Notes under the pieces: model-generated
Told to the model about the DNA's origin: nothing
The model's input: only the letters and a program-made list of their open reading frames with translations
Databases searched by the model: none
Position numbers and translations under genes: made by a program
Assembly: GCA_002305755.1 (NCBI GenBank)
Contig: DBQV01000043.1
Coordinates: 10,592-60,206 of the forward strand
Source: Christensenella sp. UBA1385
GTDB lineage: Bacteria > Bacillota > Clostridia > Christensenellales > Aristaeellaceae
Length of the DNA stretch: 49,615 nt
Reading direction: 5' to 3'
Shown: one piece after another, positions 32,650 through 40,419 of the stretch
How positions within the stretch are numbered: the stretch's first letter is position 1
Layout of the letters: each line of letters opens with the position of its first letter

Positions 32650-33243
32650 ATGGAACTTGCGGACATCATCCGCGGCAGGCGGTCCATCAGAAAGTATGAG
32701 GCGCGCCGCGTGGAAAAGGAGAAGCTGGACGCTGTGGCGGAGGCCGGGCTGTACGCGCCCAACCCAGGCGGGCGGCAGGGCAGCAAGATCATCATGCTGG
32801 ACGACCCGGCCCTGATCGACAGCATCGGGATCGTGAACGCCGACTGCGAGAACAGACACTGGGACGTGGGCGTGTCCTCGGACCAGCCCTCCATCATTGA
32901 CGACCAGAGCATCAGGAGCGGCTTTTACGGCTGCGCAGCGCTGGCCATGGTGTGTATCCAAAGGGAGCGCAGGGATCAGGTGAATCAGATCGGCGCGGCC
33001 TTCGTCTGCGCGCAGAACATGGTGCTGAGGGCTTATGATCTGGGCCTGGCCAGCGTGATCGTGGGCAGGGCGGAGGCCACCTTTGAAAGGCCGGGTATGC
33101 GGGAGCTGCTGGATCGATGGGGCCTTGATCCGGCCTACCTGCCCATCGTCTTTGTCTGCCTTGGCTATATTCGCGGCGGGTATCCCCCGCCCAAGGCGAG
33201 GCTGGAAGGGCGCTACCTGTATGTGCCGGAGAATAAAAAATAG
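32650..33243 (+). CDS. Nitroreductase family FMN oxidoreductase
   Basis: The 197-residue protein has the family start MELADIIRGRRSIRKYEARR with the FMN-phosphate Arg-Arg-Ser-Ile-Arg, then EAGLYAPNPGGRQGSKIIM, and a C-terminal LGLASVIVGRAEATF and FVCLGYIRGG that complete the flavin site. It would reduce nitro groups, quinones or similar compounds using NAD(P)H. The start has GGGGGAAGAGG. A TATAGT at about 32618 may be its -10 box. It is monocistronic, bounded by terminators. Confidence 0.88.
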   Translation: MELADIIRGRRSIRKYEARRVEKEKLDAVAEAGLYAPNPGGRQGSKIIMLDDPALIDSIGIVNADCENRHWDVGVSSDQPSIIDDQSIRSGFYGCAALAMVCIQRERRDQVNQIGAAFVCAQNMVLRAYDLGLASVIVGRAEATFERPGMRELLDRWGLDPAYLPIVFVCLGYIRGGYPPPKARLEGRYLYVPENKK

Positions 33244-33257
33244 GAAGCGATCATGCG

Positions 33258-33281
33258 AAAGGCCGCGCAAAGCGGCCTTTT
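33258..33281. terminator. Bidirectional terminator between convergent genes
   Basis: AAAGGCCGC (33258-33266) pairs with GCGGCCTTT (33272-33280), then another T. Confidence 0.85.
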
Positions 33282-33299
33282 GTAATGGGCGGAAGCCGG

Positions 33300-34316
33300 C
33301 TAAACCCTGTCCGCAAAGCCTCGCTCGTAGGCGGGCGCGATCAGATCGCGCCGGCCGAAGCGCAGCGCCAGATCGAAGAACTTGTTGGGGTTTTTGAGAA
33401 GCTCGCGGCCAAGGGCGACAAGGTCGCAGCGGCCTTCCTCAAGCGCGCTGACCAGCAGGCCGTCGTCCAGAAGGCCCACGCCGATCACGGGCAGGCCGGT
33501 GCCTCGGCGGATCTCCTCCGCCAGCGGCAGCATATAGCCGGGGTACACATTTACCGGCGCGTGCAGCAGGGCGCCGCTGGAAACATGCACCATGTCGATG
33601 CTGACCTTCAGCGCGTTCAGGCAGATGACCCAGTCCTCAGGCGTCAGGCCGCCCTCCAGCCAATCGGTGGCCGAGATGCGCAGCCAGAGCGGCTTTTGCG
33701 CCGGCCAGGCGGAGGAGACCGCCCGCACCGTGCCGCGCAGGAAGAGCGAGCGATCCTGCCCGTAGGCATCCTGCCGCCTGTTGGACAGCGGGCTTAAAAA
33801 CTGGTGGATCAGGTAGCCGTGGGCGGCGTGCAGCTCCAGCCCGTCAAAGCCCGCCCGGTCGGCCCTTCGGGCGGCCGCGGCGAAGGCTTCGGTGACGGCG
33901 TCGATCTGCGCCGGCGTCATCTCCACATAGTTGACGGGGTGTTCGTTGTAGGGGATGGCGCTTGGGGCCAGGTGGGGGAAGACGGAGGTCTGCGATTTGC
34001 GGCCCGCATGGTTGAGCTGCAGGGCGATCTTCGCGCCCAGGCTGTGCGCCATGTCCGTCAGGCGTTTCATGCCCTCCAGCTGCTCATCGTTCCACAGGCC
34101 GAGACAGCGGTCGGAGATGCGGCCCTCGGGCGTGACGCCCGTGGCCTCCACGATGATCAGGCCGACGCCGCCAATGGCGCACGAGGCATAGTGCGCCAGG
34201 TGAAAGTCATTCACAAGGCCCGTGCCCTCCGCGGCGGAGTACATGCACATGGGCGGCATCACCAGGCGGTTTTTGAGGCGCAGGCTCTTGAGGTCAAAGG
34301 CTTCAAACAGCTTCAC
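33300..34316 (-). CDS. namA: Old yellow enzyme family NADH:flavin oxidoreductase, NamA/YqjM-like
   Basis: The 338-residue protein starts at GTG 34316, with AAGGAGA 6-9 bases before it; a longer frame to 34370 runs into the transporter gene. It aligns with B. subtilis YqjM: NRLVMPPMCMYSA contains the redox-tuning cysteine, then GLIIVEATGV, LQLNHAGRKSQ, LHAAHGYLIHQFLSPLSN with the substrate-binding His pair, and SSGALLHAPVNVYPGYM. It reduces activated alkenes with NADPH through FMN. It is the last gene of the parA-parB-transporter operon and overlaps the transporter gene by 14 bases. Confidence 0.9.
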   Translation of the reverse strand: MKLFEAFDLKSLRLKNRLVMPPMCMYSAAEGTGLVNDFHLAHYASCAIGGVGLIIVEATGVTPEGRISDRCLGLWNDEQLEGMKRLTDMAHSLGAKIALQLNHAGRKSQTSVFPHLAPSAIPYNEHPVNYVEMTPAQIDAVTEAFAAAARRADRAGFDGLELHAAHGYLIHQFLSPLSNRRQDAYGQDRSLFLRGTVRAVSSAWPAQKPLWLRISATDWLEGGLTPEDWVICLNALKVSIDMVHVSSGALLHAPVNVYPGYMLPLAEEIRRGTGLPVIGVGLLDDGLLVSALEEGRCDLVALGRELLKNPNKFFDLALRFGRRDLIAPAYERGFADRV

Positions 34317-35226
34317 GGATCTTCTCCTTCGGCGGCAGTTGGACCACCTGGGCCAGTATGATGGCGGCAAACATCAGCGCGCTGCCCAGCGCCTCGCGCA
34401 CGGTGGGCATCTCGCCCAATATCACCATGCCGCCCAGCAGGGCGAACACGGACTCCATGCTCATCAGCAGGCTGGCCACCGTGGGCGCTGTGAGGCGCTG
34501 GCCGACGATCTGCAGCGTGTAGGCGACGCCGCTTGAAAGCACGCCGGCGTACAGGAGGGGCAGCCAGGCCTGCGAGATGGCGGGAAGGCTCGGCTGTTCA
34601 AACAGAAACATGGGGATCAGCGACAGCGTGCCCGCCACGAGGAACTGCAGGCAGCTGAGCGCCACACCCGATACGCGGGGAGAATAGTGATCCACCGCCA
34701 GGATGTGCGCGGTGAACACGAAGGCGCTGAGGATGAGCAGCAGATCCGCACCGTTGATGCTGAAATCGCCTTTGATGCTGAGCAGGTAGAGCCCTGCGGC
34801 GGCGAGGCCGATGGCCAGCCACAGCGCGGGGCGCTGGCGCTTGCCCGCCAGCATACCCGCCAGCGGCACCAGGAGGATGTACAGCGCGGTCAGAAAGCCC
34901 GCCTTGCCCACCGAGGTATACTTCAGGCCCGCCTGCTGCAGGTTGGCGGCCACCGCGAGCACCAGACCGCAGACAAGCCCGCCCCGCAGAAGGCTTCTTT
35001 TCTGCTCCGCGCTCATGGGCCGCCCTTCGTCCTTTGCCCGCCTGCGTCTGCTTTGCAGCAGAATGACGGGCAGCAGCGACAGCGAGCCGATGAAGGAGCG
35101 CACCGCCATAAAGGTGAAGGGCCCCACGTGCTCCATGCCAACGCTCTGCGCCACGAAGGCCGTGCCCCAAATGAAGGAGGCGAGGAGCAGCAGCAGGCTG
35201 CCCCTGGCGTTGTCCCGGTTTTTCAT
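34303..35226 (-). CDS. DMT superfamily transporter, two EamA domains
   Basis: The 307-residue protein has ten transmembrane helices in two EamA repeats (about 8-150 and 160-295). Typical marks are LLLASFIWGTAFVAQSVGME, then VGKAGFLTALYILLVPLAGM and VASLLMSMESVFALLGGMVI. Such proteins export metabolites or amino acids; the substrate cannot be read. The start overlaps the parB stop by 4 bases, and the end overlaps namA, so it belongs to the same transcript. A transporter inside a par operon is unusual and may reflect simple read-through. Confidence 0.9.
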   Translation of the reverse strand: MKNRDNARGSLLLLLASFIWGTAFVAQSVGMEHVGPFTFMAVRSFIGSLSLLPVILLQSRRRRAKDEGRPMSAEQKRSLLRGGLVCGLVLAVAANLQQAGLKYTSVGKAGFLTALYILLVPLAGMLAGKRQRPALWLAIGLAAAGLYLLSIKGDFSINGADLLLILSAFVFTAHILAVDHYSPRVSGVALSCLQFLVAGTLSLIPMFLFEQPSLPAISQAWLPLLYAGVLSSGVAYTLQIVGQRLTAPTVASLLMSMESVFALLGGMVILGEMPTVREALGSALMFAAIILAQVVQLPPKEKIREAV

Positions 35227-36065
35227 GGCAGCACCTGCTCAAGCGCGCGGTAGAGGCTTTCCAGCTCCTCCGCGCTGCGGTAGCTGAGCGTGAGCCTGCC
35301 CCTGTTCAGACTGCCCTTGATGCTGGTGCGTACGCCGGTCAGGCTCTGCAGCCGCCTGGCGAAATCCTCAAGCTCCGGCGCCGGTCTGTCGGGCGCGCGG
35401 CGCGCCGCGGCAGGCTGCTGCGCTTTCTTGCACAGGGCCTCGAAGGCGCGTACGCTCAGCCCTTCTCGGATGGCGCGGGCGGCCAGCTCCTCCTGCAGGG
35501 CGGCGCTCTTCACGCCGGCCAGCGCGCGGGCATGGCCCTCGCTGAGCTGGCCCTCGGCCACCAGCTTCTGCAGCCTGGCGGGCAGGCTGAGCAGCCTGAG
35601 CGTGTTGGCGACGGCGGGGCGCGATTTTCCAAGGCGCGCCGCCGCCTCCTCCTGCGTGAGGCCCGCGCTGTCCATCAGCTGTCGGATGGCCGCGGCCTCC
35701 TCCATGGGGTTCAGGTCCTCCCGCTGCAGGTTTTCGATCAGCGCGGCCAGCATCCCCTCCTGCTGGGAAAGCTCCTTTTCCACCACGGGCACGCGCCGCA
35801 GCCCCGCCAGGCGGCAGGCGCGGTAGCGCCGCTCGCCCGCGATGATGCGGAAGCGGTCGCCCTCCCGCCTGACCAGGATCGGCTGCAGCAGGCCCAGCTC
35901 GCGGATACTGTCCGCCAGCTGCTCCAGCGCCTCGCGGTCAAAGGCCTTTCGGGGCTGATCGGGGTTGATGTCCAGCAGGTCGATGTCCACTTCCTGCGGG
36001 GCGTACGGTTCTTCCATTTGGGGCATCAGGGCGTCCAGCCCCCGGCCCAGCGCGTTTTTCTTCAT
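35223..36065 (-). CDS. parB: Chromosome partitioning protein ParB
   Basis: The 280-residue protein has the typical start KKNALGRGLDALMP, which in ParB stimulates ParA. The CTP-binding domain follows (DINPDQPRKAFDREALEQLA, ELGLLQPILVRR, IIAGERRYRACR with the GERR motif and ALIENLQREDLNPMEEA), then the helix-turn-helix (GLTQEEAAARLGKSRPAVAN). ParB clamps onto parS near the origin. I saw no parS-like palindrome in this window. It lies 42 bases after parA. Confidence 0.95.
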   Translation of the reverse strand: MKKNALGRGLDALMPQMEEPYAPQEVDIDLLDINPDQPRKAFDREALEQLADSIRELGLLQPILVRREGDRFRIIAGERRYRACRLAGLRRVPVVEKELSQQEGMLAALIENLQREDLNPMEEAAAIRQLMDSAGLTQEEAAARLGKSRPAVANTLRLLSLPARLQKLVAEGQLSEGHARALAGVKSAALQEELAARAIREGLSVRAFEALCKKAQQPAAARRAPDRPAPELEDFARRLQSLTGVRTSIKGSLNRGRLTLSYRSAEELESLYRALEQVLP

Positions 36066-36107
36066 CTCTATCGTCTGCCTTTTCTGCCTGCCGTGCGCGG
36101 GCGCGGT

Positions 36108-36872
36108 CTACCTTTCCCGGTTTCTGGCCGCCAGCTCGCGCGCCAGCGCGCGGTAGGCCTCCGCCCCCGCGCTTCGGGGATCGTACACGTGGATGGGCGC
36201 GCCGTGGCTGGGCGCCTCGCCCAGCCGCACGTTGCGGGGGATGAGCGTGGAGAACACGCTGCCCCGGAAATACTTCTTCACCTGCGCCGCCACCTGCAGC
36301 GACAGGTTGGTGCGTCCGTCGTACATGGTGAGCACCACGCCCTCCACCGTGAGGCCCCGGTTGACGGAGCGCTGGATGCGGTTCACCGTGCTCATCAGCG
36401 CGCTCACACCCTCCAGCGCGTAGTATTCCGCCTGGATGGGCACCAGCACGCTGTCGGCCGCCGTGAGGGCGTTGATGGTGAGCAGGCCCAGCGAAGGCGG
36501 GCAGTCGATAATGACGAAGCGGTAGGCTTCCGTCTTGCCAGAGAGGGCACGGGCCAGCTGGTGCTCCCGTCGCTCCTGGCCCACCAGCTCCACCTCCGCC
36601 GCGGCCAGTCGGATGTCGCCCGGCAGCAGGGACAGATGCTCCACGCCGGTTTCGCACAAGGCGCTCTCAAAGGAGGCCGTGCCGGCCAGCACCTCGTATA
36701 CGGTGGCCTTGCCGGCCTTTTGGCCCAGGCCGCTGGTGGCGTTGCCCTGCGGATCTATGTCAACCAGCAGTGTGCTGTGATGCAGCTCTGCCAGGCAGGC
36801 GGCCAGGTTGACCGCCGTGGTGGTCTTGCCCACGCCGCCCTTCTGGTTGGCGACGGCGATGATCTTTGTCAT
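36108..36872 (-). CDS. parA: Chromosome partitioning ATPase ParA/Soj
   Basis: The 254-residue ATPase starts at ATG 36872 after ACAGGAGC. Its deviant Walker A is KGGVGKTT (11-18), with A' LLVDIDPQGNATSGLG and Walker B VIIDCPPSLGLLTIN. The C-terminal IPRNVRLGEAPSHG is typical of Soj. It drives segregation with ParB and, in Firmicutes, also modulates DnaA. It follows an unknown gene by 10 bases in the operon. Confidence 0.95.
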   Translation of the reverse strand: MTKIIAVANQKGGVGKTTTAVNLAACLAELHHSTLLVDIDPQGNATSGLGQKAGKATVYEVLAGTASFESALCETGVEHLSLLPGDIRLAAAEVELVGQERREHQLARALSGKTEAYRFVIIDCPPSLGLLTINALTAADSVLVPIQAEYYALEGVSALMSTVNRIQRSVNRGLTVEGVVLTMYDGRTNLSLQVAAQVKKYFRGSVFSTLIPRNVRLGEAPSHGAPIHVYDPRSAGAEAYRALARELAARNRER

Positions 36873-36882
36873 AGCGCTCCTG

Positions 36883-37368
36883 TTATTCAAGCCAGCCGCG
36901 CCAGCGGAAGGGCTGGTGGCAGGTGGTGATCACGCGCCTGAGGATGCGCAGCTCTTCTTCCGTCTGCCAGGGGCGGAAATCGACGTACAGCGCGCGCAGT
37001 GCGGACAGCGAGCCGTGGCGCATGGAATACTCGCTGAGCGTTTGAAAGGTTTGGTCGTCACGGGGCAGGCCCTTCAGCATAGGGTAAAGCAGCTCGTCGG
37101 CCAGCGTGGAGAAATCCTCCACGCGGATGCGTATGTACCGGCCGCTGTCCATCAGCAGGGTCATGCGGCCGCGCGTCGCGTCGCGCACGGCCATGAACAG
37201 CAGGCTGTCCACCTCCTGCGAGAGCCTTTGCAGGCTGTCCTTGCCGGGGCGGAAGCCGGCGAGCTTCAGCTGCACCTTTTCATCCAGCCTGTCCTGCCGC
37301 GACAGAAAGTCGCTGCCGAGCCAGGCCTTCAGTATGAAAAGGGTATCCTGCTCTTTCCCCTCGCCCAT
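36883..37368 (-). CDS. Unknown protein, first gene of the par operon
   Basis: The 161-residue protein is soluble and charged. It starts GEGKEQDTLFILKAWLGSDF and has a central ATRGRMTLLMDSGRYIRIRV segment followed by EDFSTLADELLYPMLKGLP. I do not recognise the family. It ends 10 bases before parA with a shared AGGAGC site, so it is co-expressed with the segregation genes. The start (ATG 37368) has GGAGGG 6 bases away. The beta-strand-like middle flanked by helices could be a small binding domain. No catalytic motif is visible. Confidence 0.8.
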   Translation of the reverse strand: MGEGKEQDTLFILKAWLGSDFLSRQDRLDEKVQLKLAGFRPGKDSLQRLSQEVDSLLFMAVRDATRGRMTLLMDSGRYIRIRVEDFSTLADELLYPMLKGLPRDDQTFQTLSEYSMRHGSLSALRALYVDFRPWQTEEELRILRRVITTCHQPFRWRGWLE

Positions 37369-37446
37369 TTGAATCCCTCCCCGGCGCGGCCCAGATGACT
37401 GATACAGAATAGCATAGTTCGAAGCGCTTTTCCACTGGGAGCGGCC

Positions 37447-37475
37447 TTGACGGAGCCCCGGGACGCGCTTATGAT
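37447..37475 (+). promoter_or_regulatory. Promoter of the RluA-family gene
   Basis: TTGACG (37447-37452), 17 bases, TATGAT (37470-37475). The ATG at 37482 is only 7 bases after the -10 box, so the transcript may begin at the start codon. Confidence 0.65.
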
Positions 37476-37481
37476 GCAGGC

Positions 37482-38408
37482 ATGTATGAGATGAGAATCA
37501 GGGTGGATGAAGGCCTCGCGGGGCGCAGCGTGAAGGCCGCCGCGCTGGGGCGGCTGCGCGTCTCCTGCGGCCAGCTCAAGCGCATCAAGTTTTCGGGAGG
37601 CATATGGGTGGACGGGATCCCCCGCCACAGCGACCATGTGCTGCGGGAGGGGGAGGAGCTGGTGCTCCGCTTCCCCGCGGATGCGGGGCCGAGGCCCGCG
37701 CCGGGCAGCGCGCCGCTGGCCCTTGTATATGAGGATGAGGATATACTGATCGCCGACAAGCCGGCGCCCCTGCCCTCCGTGGCCTCGCGCCAGGGCGGCG
37801 AGACGCTGGAAAACAGGGTGTTCTCCCACCTGGGCTGCCCGGAGGGCTTTGTCTACCGGCCCGTCAACCGCCTGGACAAGGGCACCAGCGGGCTGATGCT
37901 GATCGCCAAGACGGCCCATGCCCAGCAGCGCGCGCAGAGCATGCTGCATACGGAGGGCTTCATCCGGGAATACCTGGCAGTGGTGACCGGTGCGCCCGCG
38001 CAGGCGGAGGGGCGGATCTGCCTGCCCATCGGGCACGGCCCCGGCATCCGGCGGGTGGCGGACCCTGCGGGACGCCCCGCGGTGACCGATTACCGCGTGA
38101 TCGGCCGGGAGGGGGATTGCAGCCTTGTCCGCCTGCGGCTGCAGACGGGCCGCACGCACCAGATCCGCGTGCACATGGCGGCGCTGGGCTGTCCCGTGCT
38201 GGGCGATTTTCTTTACGGCAGGGAGGACCCGCGCCTGCCCGGCCGCTTCGCGCTGCACTCCTGCAGGCTGGCGCTGTCGCATCCCCTCAGCGGCCGCAGG
38301 TTGGACTTCGGCTCGCCGCTGCCGCCGGAATTGCAGGAACTGACAGGAATTATTGCAGAAGAATCGACCGACAGGAAAAATTTTAACCAAATTGTGCAAA
38401 ACGCTTGA
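37482..38408 (+). CDS. RluA-family 23S rRNA pseudouridine synthase
   Basis: The 308-residue protein has an N-terminal S4-like RNA-binding region (about 15-70: GLAGRSVKAAALGRLRVSCG, then KRIKFSGGIWVDG) and the RluA catalytic domain. The catalytic aspartate is in NRLDKGTSGLMLIAKT. Further family blocks are YLAVVTGAP, TGRTHQIRVHMAALGCPVLG and LHSCRLALSHPLSGRRLDF. It converts uridines in rRNA to pseudouridine; RluD is the usual role but the target cannot be fixed. It may be translated from a nearly leaderless mRNA, as no ribosome site precedes ATG 37482; ATG 37491 is an alternative start. Confidence 0.9.
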   Translation: MYEMRIRVDEGLAGRSVKAAALGRLRVSCGQLKRIKFSGGIWVDGIPRHSDHVLREGEELVLRFPADAGPRPAPGSAPLALVYEDEDILIADKPAPLPSVASRQGGETLENRVFSHLGCPEGFVYRPVNRLDKGTSGLMLIAKTAHAQQRAQSMLHTEGFIREYLAVVTGAPAQAEGRICLPIGHGPGIRRVADPAGRPAVTDYRVIGREGDCSLVRLRLQTGRTHQIRVHMAALGCPVLGDFLYGREDPRLPGRFALHSCRLALSHPLSGRRLDFGSPLPPELQELTGIIAEESTDRKNFNQIVQNA

Positions 38409-38433
38409 CAGGGATGAATATCGGTGCTATGCT
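38405..38433 (+). promoter_or_regulatory. Strong orphan promoter
   Basis: TTGACA (38405-38410), 17 bases, TATGCT (38428-38433). It overlaps the rluA stop codon and points into an 890-base gap without an annotated gene. Confidence 0.72.
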
Positions 38434-39063
38434 ACAGACGAACCAGAGGAAGACCAAGTACAAGGTTCAAAGGAGGGCGGTTTGCTGAATACTGAAACCT
38501 TATCGGAACCCATCTGCTCATCGCGCCCCCGCTCGGTTCTTGTTTGTTAAGAGTCTTGGTATCCGCAAAGAGGCCGGTCACAGACAGGCTGTGAGGCTTT
38601 GAAGCGATCACTCCACGGTCCATCCCCTTGGGGATGAAGATTGCGGGGGCGTAAAGGGAGCAAGAAGGGTTGGAGCCATCGGTTGGCTGAGAGGGTTTTC
38701 CGCAGGAACTTGACGATGTAATCACGATTTGTCCACGGACTATTCTGGAAAACTGCAAGCAAACCAAGGATCATGCCGGGCTGCGCAGGCGGAACCCAAA
38801 CTCGGCTGGATTTGGAACTTGACCGGAATGGAACCCAGGAACCTTGATCATCGCGCAGTCCGGCAAATTCGTTGATATCGCAAGATATCTTGAATATAGA
38901 TATCGGAGAATCGACAGCCGAACCGACAGTGCCCGACAACAGAATATGGAGTTTGCTGCCGCGCCGAAAGGCGCGGCAGTGTTTTCGGCATCTATCGTCG
39001 CCCCGTGCGGGCGCGTACTCCTTGCTTCGGATGCCTGAGCCGATCCCGCCGCGCCCATGTCTG
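38434..39063 (+). other. Transcribed-looking gap without a recognised gene
   Basis: After the promoter at 38405, AAAGGAGG (38469-38476) precedes TTG 38482 and a 22-codon frame (LNTETLSEPICSSRPRSVLV) that stops at 38550. The remainder carries many stops in each frame, local palindromes (GATATC repeats near 38874-38907), and a perfect hairpin CTGCCGCGCC-GAAA-GGCGCGGCAG (38956-38979) followed by TGTTTTC. It could encode a structured RNA of about 550 bases ending at that hairpin, or be a decayed gene. I do not recognise a known RNA family. Confidence 0.45.
38956..38985 (+). terminator. Probable terminator of the orphan transcript
   Basis: A perfect 10-pair stem (38956-38965 with 38970-38979) with a GAAA loop, then TGTTTT. 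The stem is very stable; the T-run is short. Confidence 0.6.
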
Positions 39064-39219
39064 ACACTGAACTCAACCATAGCGCTTTGACAGGCTTGTT
39101 CTTTGCCGCTATTGCCTTGTCCCGGTCAGTCGGCGCGGCGCCGCCGCCCGCCTTCGCTCGGCCTGGCAAAAGCGAAAAAGCCCTACGCCTGTCTGCGCGC
39201 TCAGATTTTCGTTCAGTAT
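39064..39219 (+). repeat. Dispersed ~157-base element with inverted ends (copy B)
   Basis: Starts ACACTGAAC (39064-39072), ends GTTCAGTAT (39211-39219). It shares ordered blocks with copy A at 32393-32550, including the exact CCTTCGCTCGGC. It is more diverged inside than at the ends. Confidence 0.75.
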
Positions 39220-39232
39220 GACAAAAACAACG

Positions 39233-39282
39233 CGCCTGCCGCGCGAAGGCCGACTTCCGGCCTTCGCGCGGCAGGCGTTTTT
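39233..39282. terminator. Very long perfect terminator hairpin
   Basis: Bases 39233-39252 pair with 39258-39277 over 20 perfect pairs around a 5-base loop, then TTTTT. On the minus strand the tail is TTGTTTTTGT, so it can end the leftward winged-helix gene. Confidence 0.9.
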
Positions 39283-39301
39283 GGATCGCTCTTTGCGGCC
39301 G

Positions 39302-39631
39302 TCAGACGGCAAGCGGGATGGCGCGCAATTTATAGCCCTTGCCGTGCACGGTTTCAAACAGCTCGTCGCCCAGCTTGCGGCGAAGGCGCTGCACATGCAC
39401 ATCCACCGTGCGGCTCTTGCCCGGGGTCATGTAGTCCCAGGCCGCGCACAGCAGGCAATCTCGGCTCAGCACCTTGCCCGCGTCCTCCGCGAGGGCCTGC
39501 AGCAGGCGAAATTCCTGCGAAGTCAGGGAGCAGGGGACGCCGTCCACATAGACCTTGTGCTCCTTTTCGCTGTAGGCAATGATGCTCTGTCTGCGGGTTT
39601 CCCGCCCGATCTGAGTCAGCAACTGTGTCAT
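39302..39631 (-). CDS. Stand-alone winged-helix DNA-binding protein (OmpR/PhoB effector domain)
   Basis: This 109-residue protein has only the C-terminal effector domain of an OmpR/PhoB response regulator: LTSQEFRLLQALAEDAGKVL, CLLCAAWDYMTPGKSRTVDV, HVQRLRRKLGDELFETVHGK and GYKL. The receiver domain with its phospho-aspartate is absent, replaced by about 30 residues (TQLLTQIGRETRRQSIIAYS). ATG 39631 follows GAGAGGTGAT; the GTG 9 bases upstream is inside that site. No histidine kinase is adjacent. It must be regulated by something other than phosphorylation, such as its own level. Confidence 0.85.
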   Translation of the reverse strand: MTQLLTQIGRETRRQSIIAYSEKEHKVYVDGVPCSLTSQEFRLLQALAEDAGKVLSRDCLLCAAWDYMTPGKSRTVDVHVQRLRRKLGDELFETVHGKGYKLRAIPLAV

Positions 39632-39808
39632 GTTGATCACCTCTCATTATATATGACGCGCGAGAGGGGCGAAATGTTGCGGAAAGATGAAAAAATATTT
39701 TATTTATCTTACGGCTGCCTCTCCGCAGGGCCGCGGACGCCTTGCGCAGCGTTTATTCCATGGCGCGGCGGGTATCATGTGGAAGACAGTGTAAGGAGGT
39801 CGCGGTAC

Positions 39809-40351
39809 ATGAAATGGATCTGTAAGGTGTGCGGATATGTGCACGAGGGGAACGAGCCGCCGGAGTTCTGCCCGGTCTGCAAGGTAGGCAAGGATAAATT
39901 TGAAAGGCTGGAGGAGACCCCCCAGTGGACGGACGTGCACCGCGTAGGTCTGGCGCAGGGGATGGATGAACGCGTGGTCGCTGGCCTTCGCAAGCAGTTT
40001 GAAAAGGAGTGCCTGGAGGCGGGCGCCTATATGGCCATGGGCCGTCAGGCGGACAGCCAGGGCTATCCGGAGATCGCCAACTCCTTCCAGCGCATGGCGA
40101 TGGAGGAGGTGGCCCACGCCTCCCGCCTGGCCGAGATGCTGGGCGAAATGCTGACGGACGATGTGGAAAAGAACGTCAAGAACCGCATCGAGCTGGAGCA
40201 CAAGGCCAGCGAGGAGAAGCAGGCGCTGGCGCTGCTGGCCAAGGACCTGGGATACAACGAGGTCTACCACACGCTGCACGACATGTGCAAGGATGAGGCC
40301 CGCCACGGGCAGGCGCTGGAGGGCGTGCAGAAGCGCTATTTCTTCAAGTAA
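39809..40351 (+). CDS. Rubrerythrin with N-terminal rubredoxin domain (reverse rubrerythrin type)
   Basis: The 180-residue protein begins with a rubredoxin-like Fe(Cys)4 site (C5, C8, C21, C24: WICKVCGYVHEG and PPEFCPVCKVG). The ferritin-like four-helix di-iron domain follows (FEKECLEAGAYMAMGRQADS, MAMEEVAHASRLAEMLGEML, NRIELEHKASEEKQALALLA, and DEARHGQALEGV near the end) with the Glu and Glu-x2-His ligands. The rubredoxin part comes first, as in reverse rubrerythrins of clostridia, which reduce hydrogen peroxide and oxygen. The start has AAGGAGG. It indicates an oxygen-exposed anaerobe. Confidence 0.93.
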   Translation: MKWICKVCGYVHEGNEPPEFCPVCKVGKDKFERLEETPQWTDVHRVGLAQGMDERVVAGLRKQFEKECLEAGAYMAMGRQADSQGYPEIANSFQRMAMEEVAHASRLAEMLGEMLTDDVEKNVKNRIELEHKASEEKQALALLAKDLGYNEVYHTLHDMCKDEARHGQALEGVQKRYFFK

Positions 40352-40366
40352 GCCTTTCCTGCGCGC

Positions 40367-40401
40367 GCAAAAGGACGGCCGCCATTTGGCCGTCCTTTTG
40401 C
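40367..40401. terminator. Bidirectional terminator after rubrerythrin
   Basis: GCAAAAGGACGGCC (40367-40380) pairs perfectly with GGCCGTCCTTTTGC (40388-40401). It separates convergent transcripts. Confidence 0.9.
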
Positions 40402-40419
40402 GTAAGGCGTTTTGTCTGA

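Noticed and set aside
38432..39080. Minus-strand frames in the 38.4-39.1 kb gap as transposase remnants
   Set aside because: The frames give no recognisable transposase motif, and the strong plus-strand promoter argues for transcription in the other direction.
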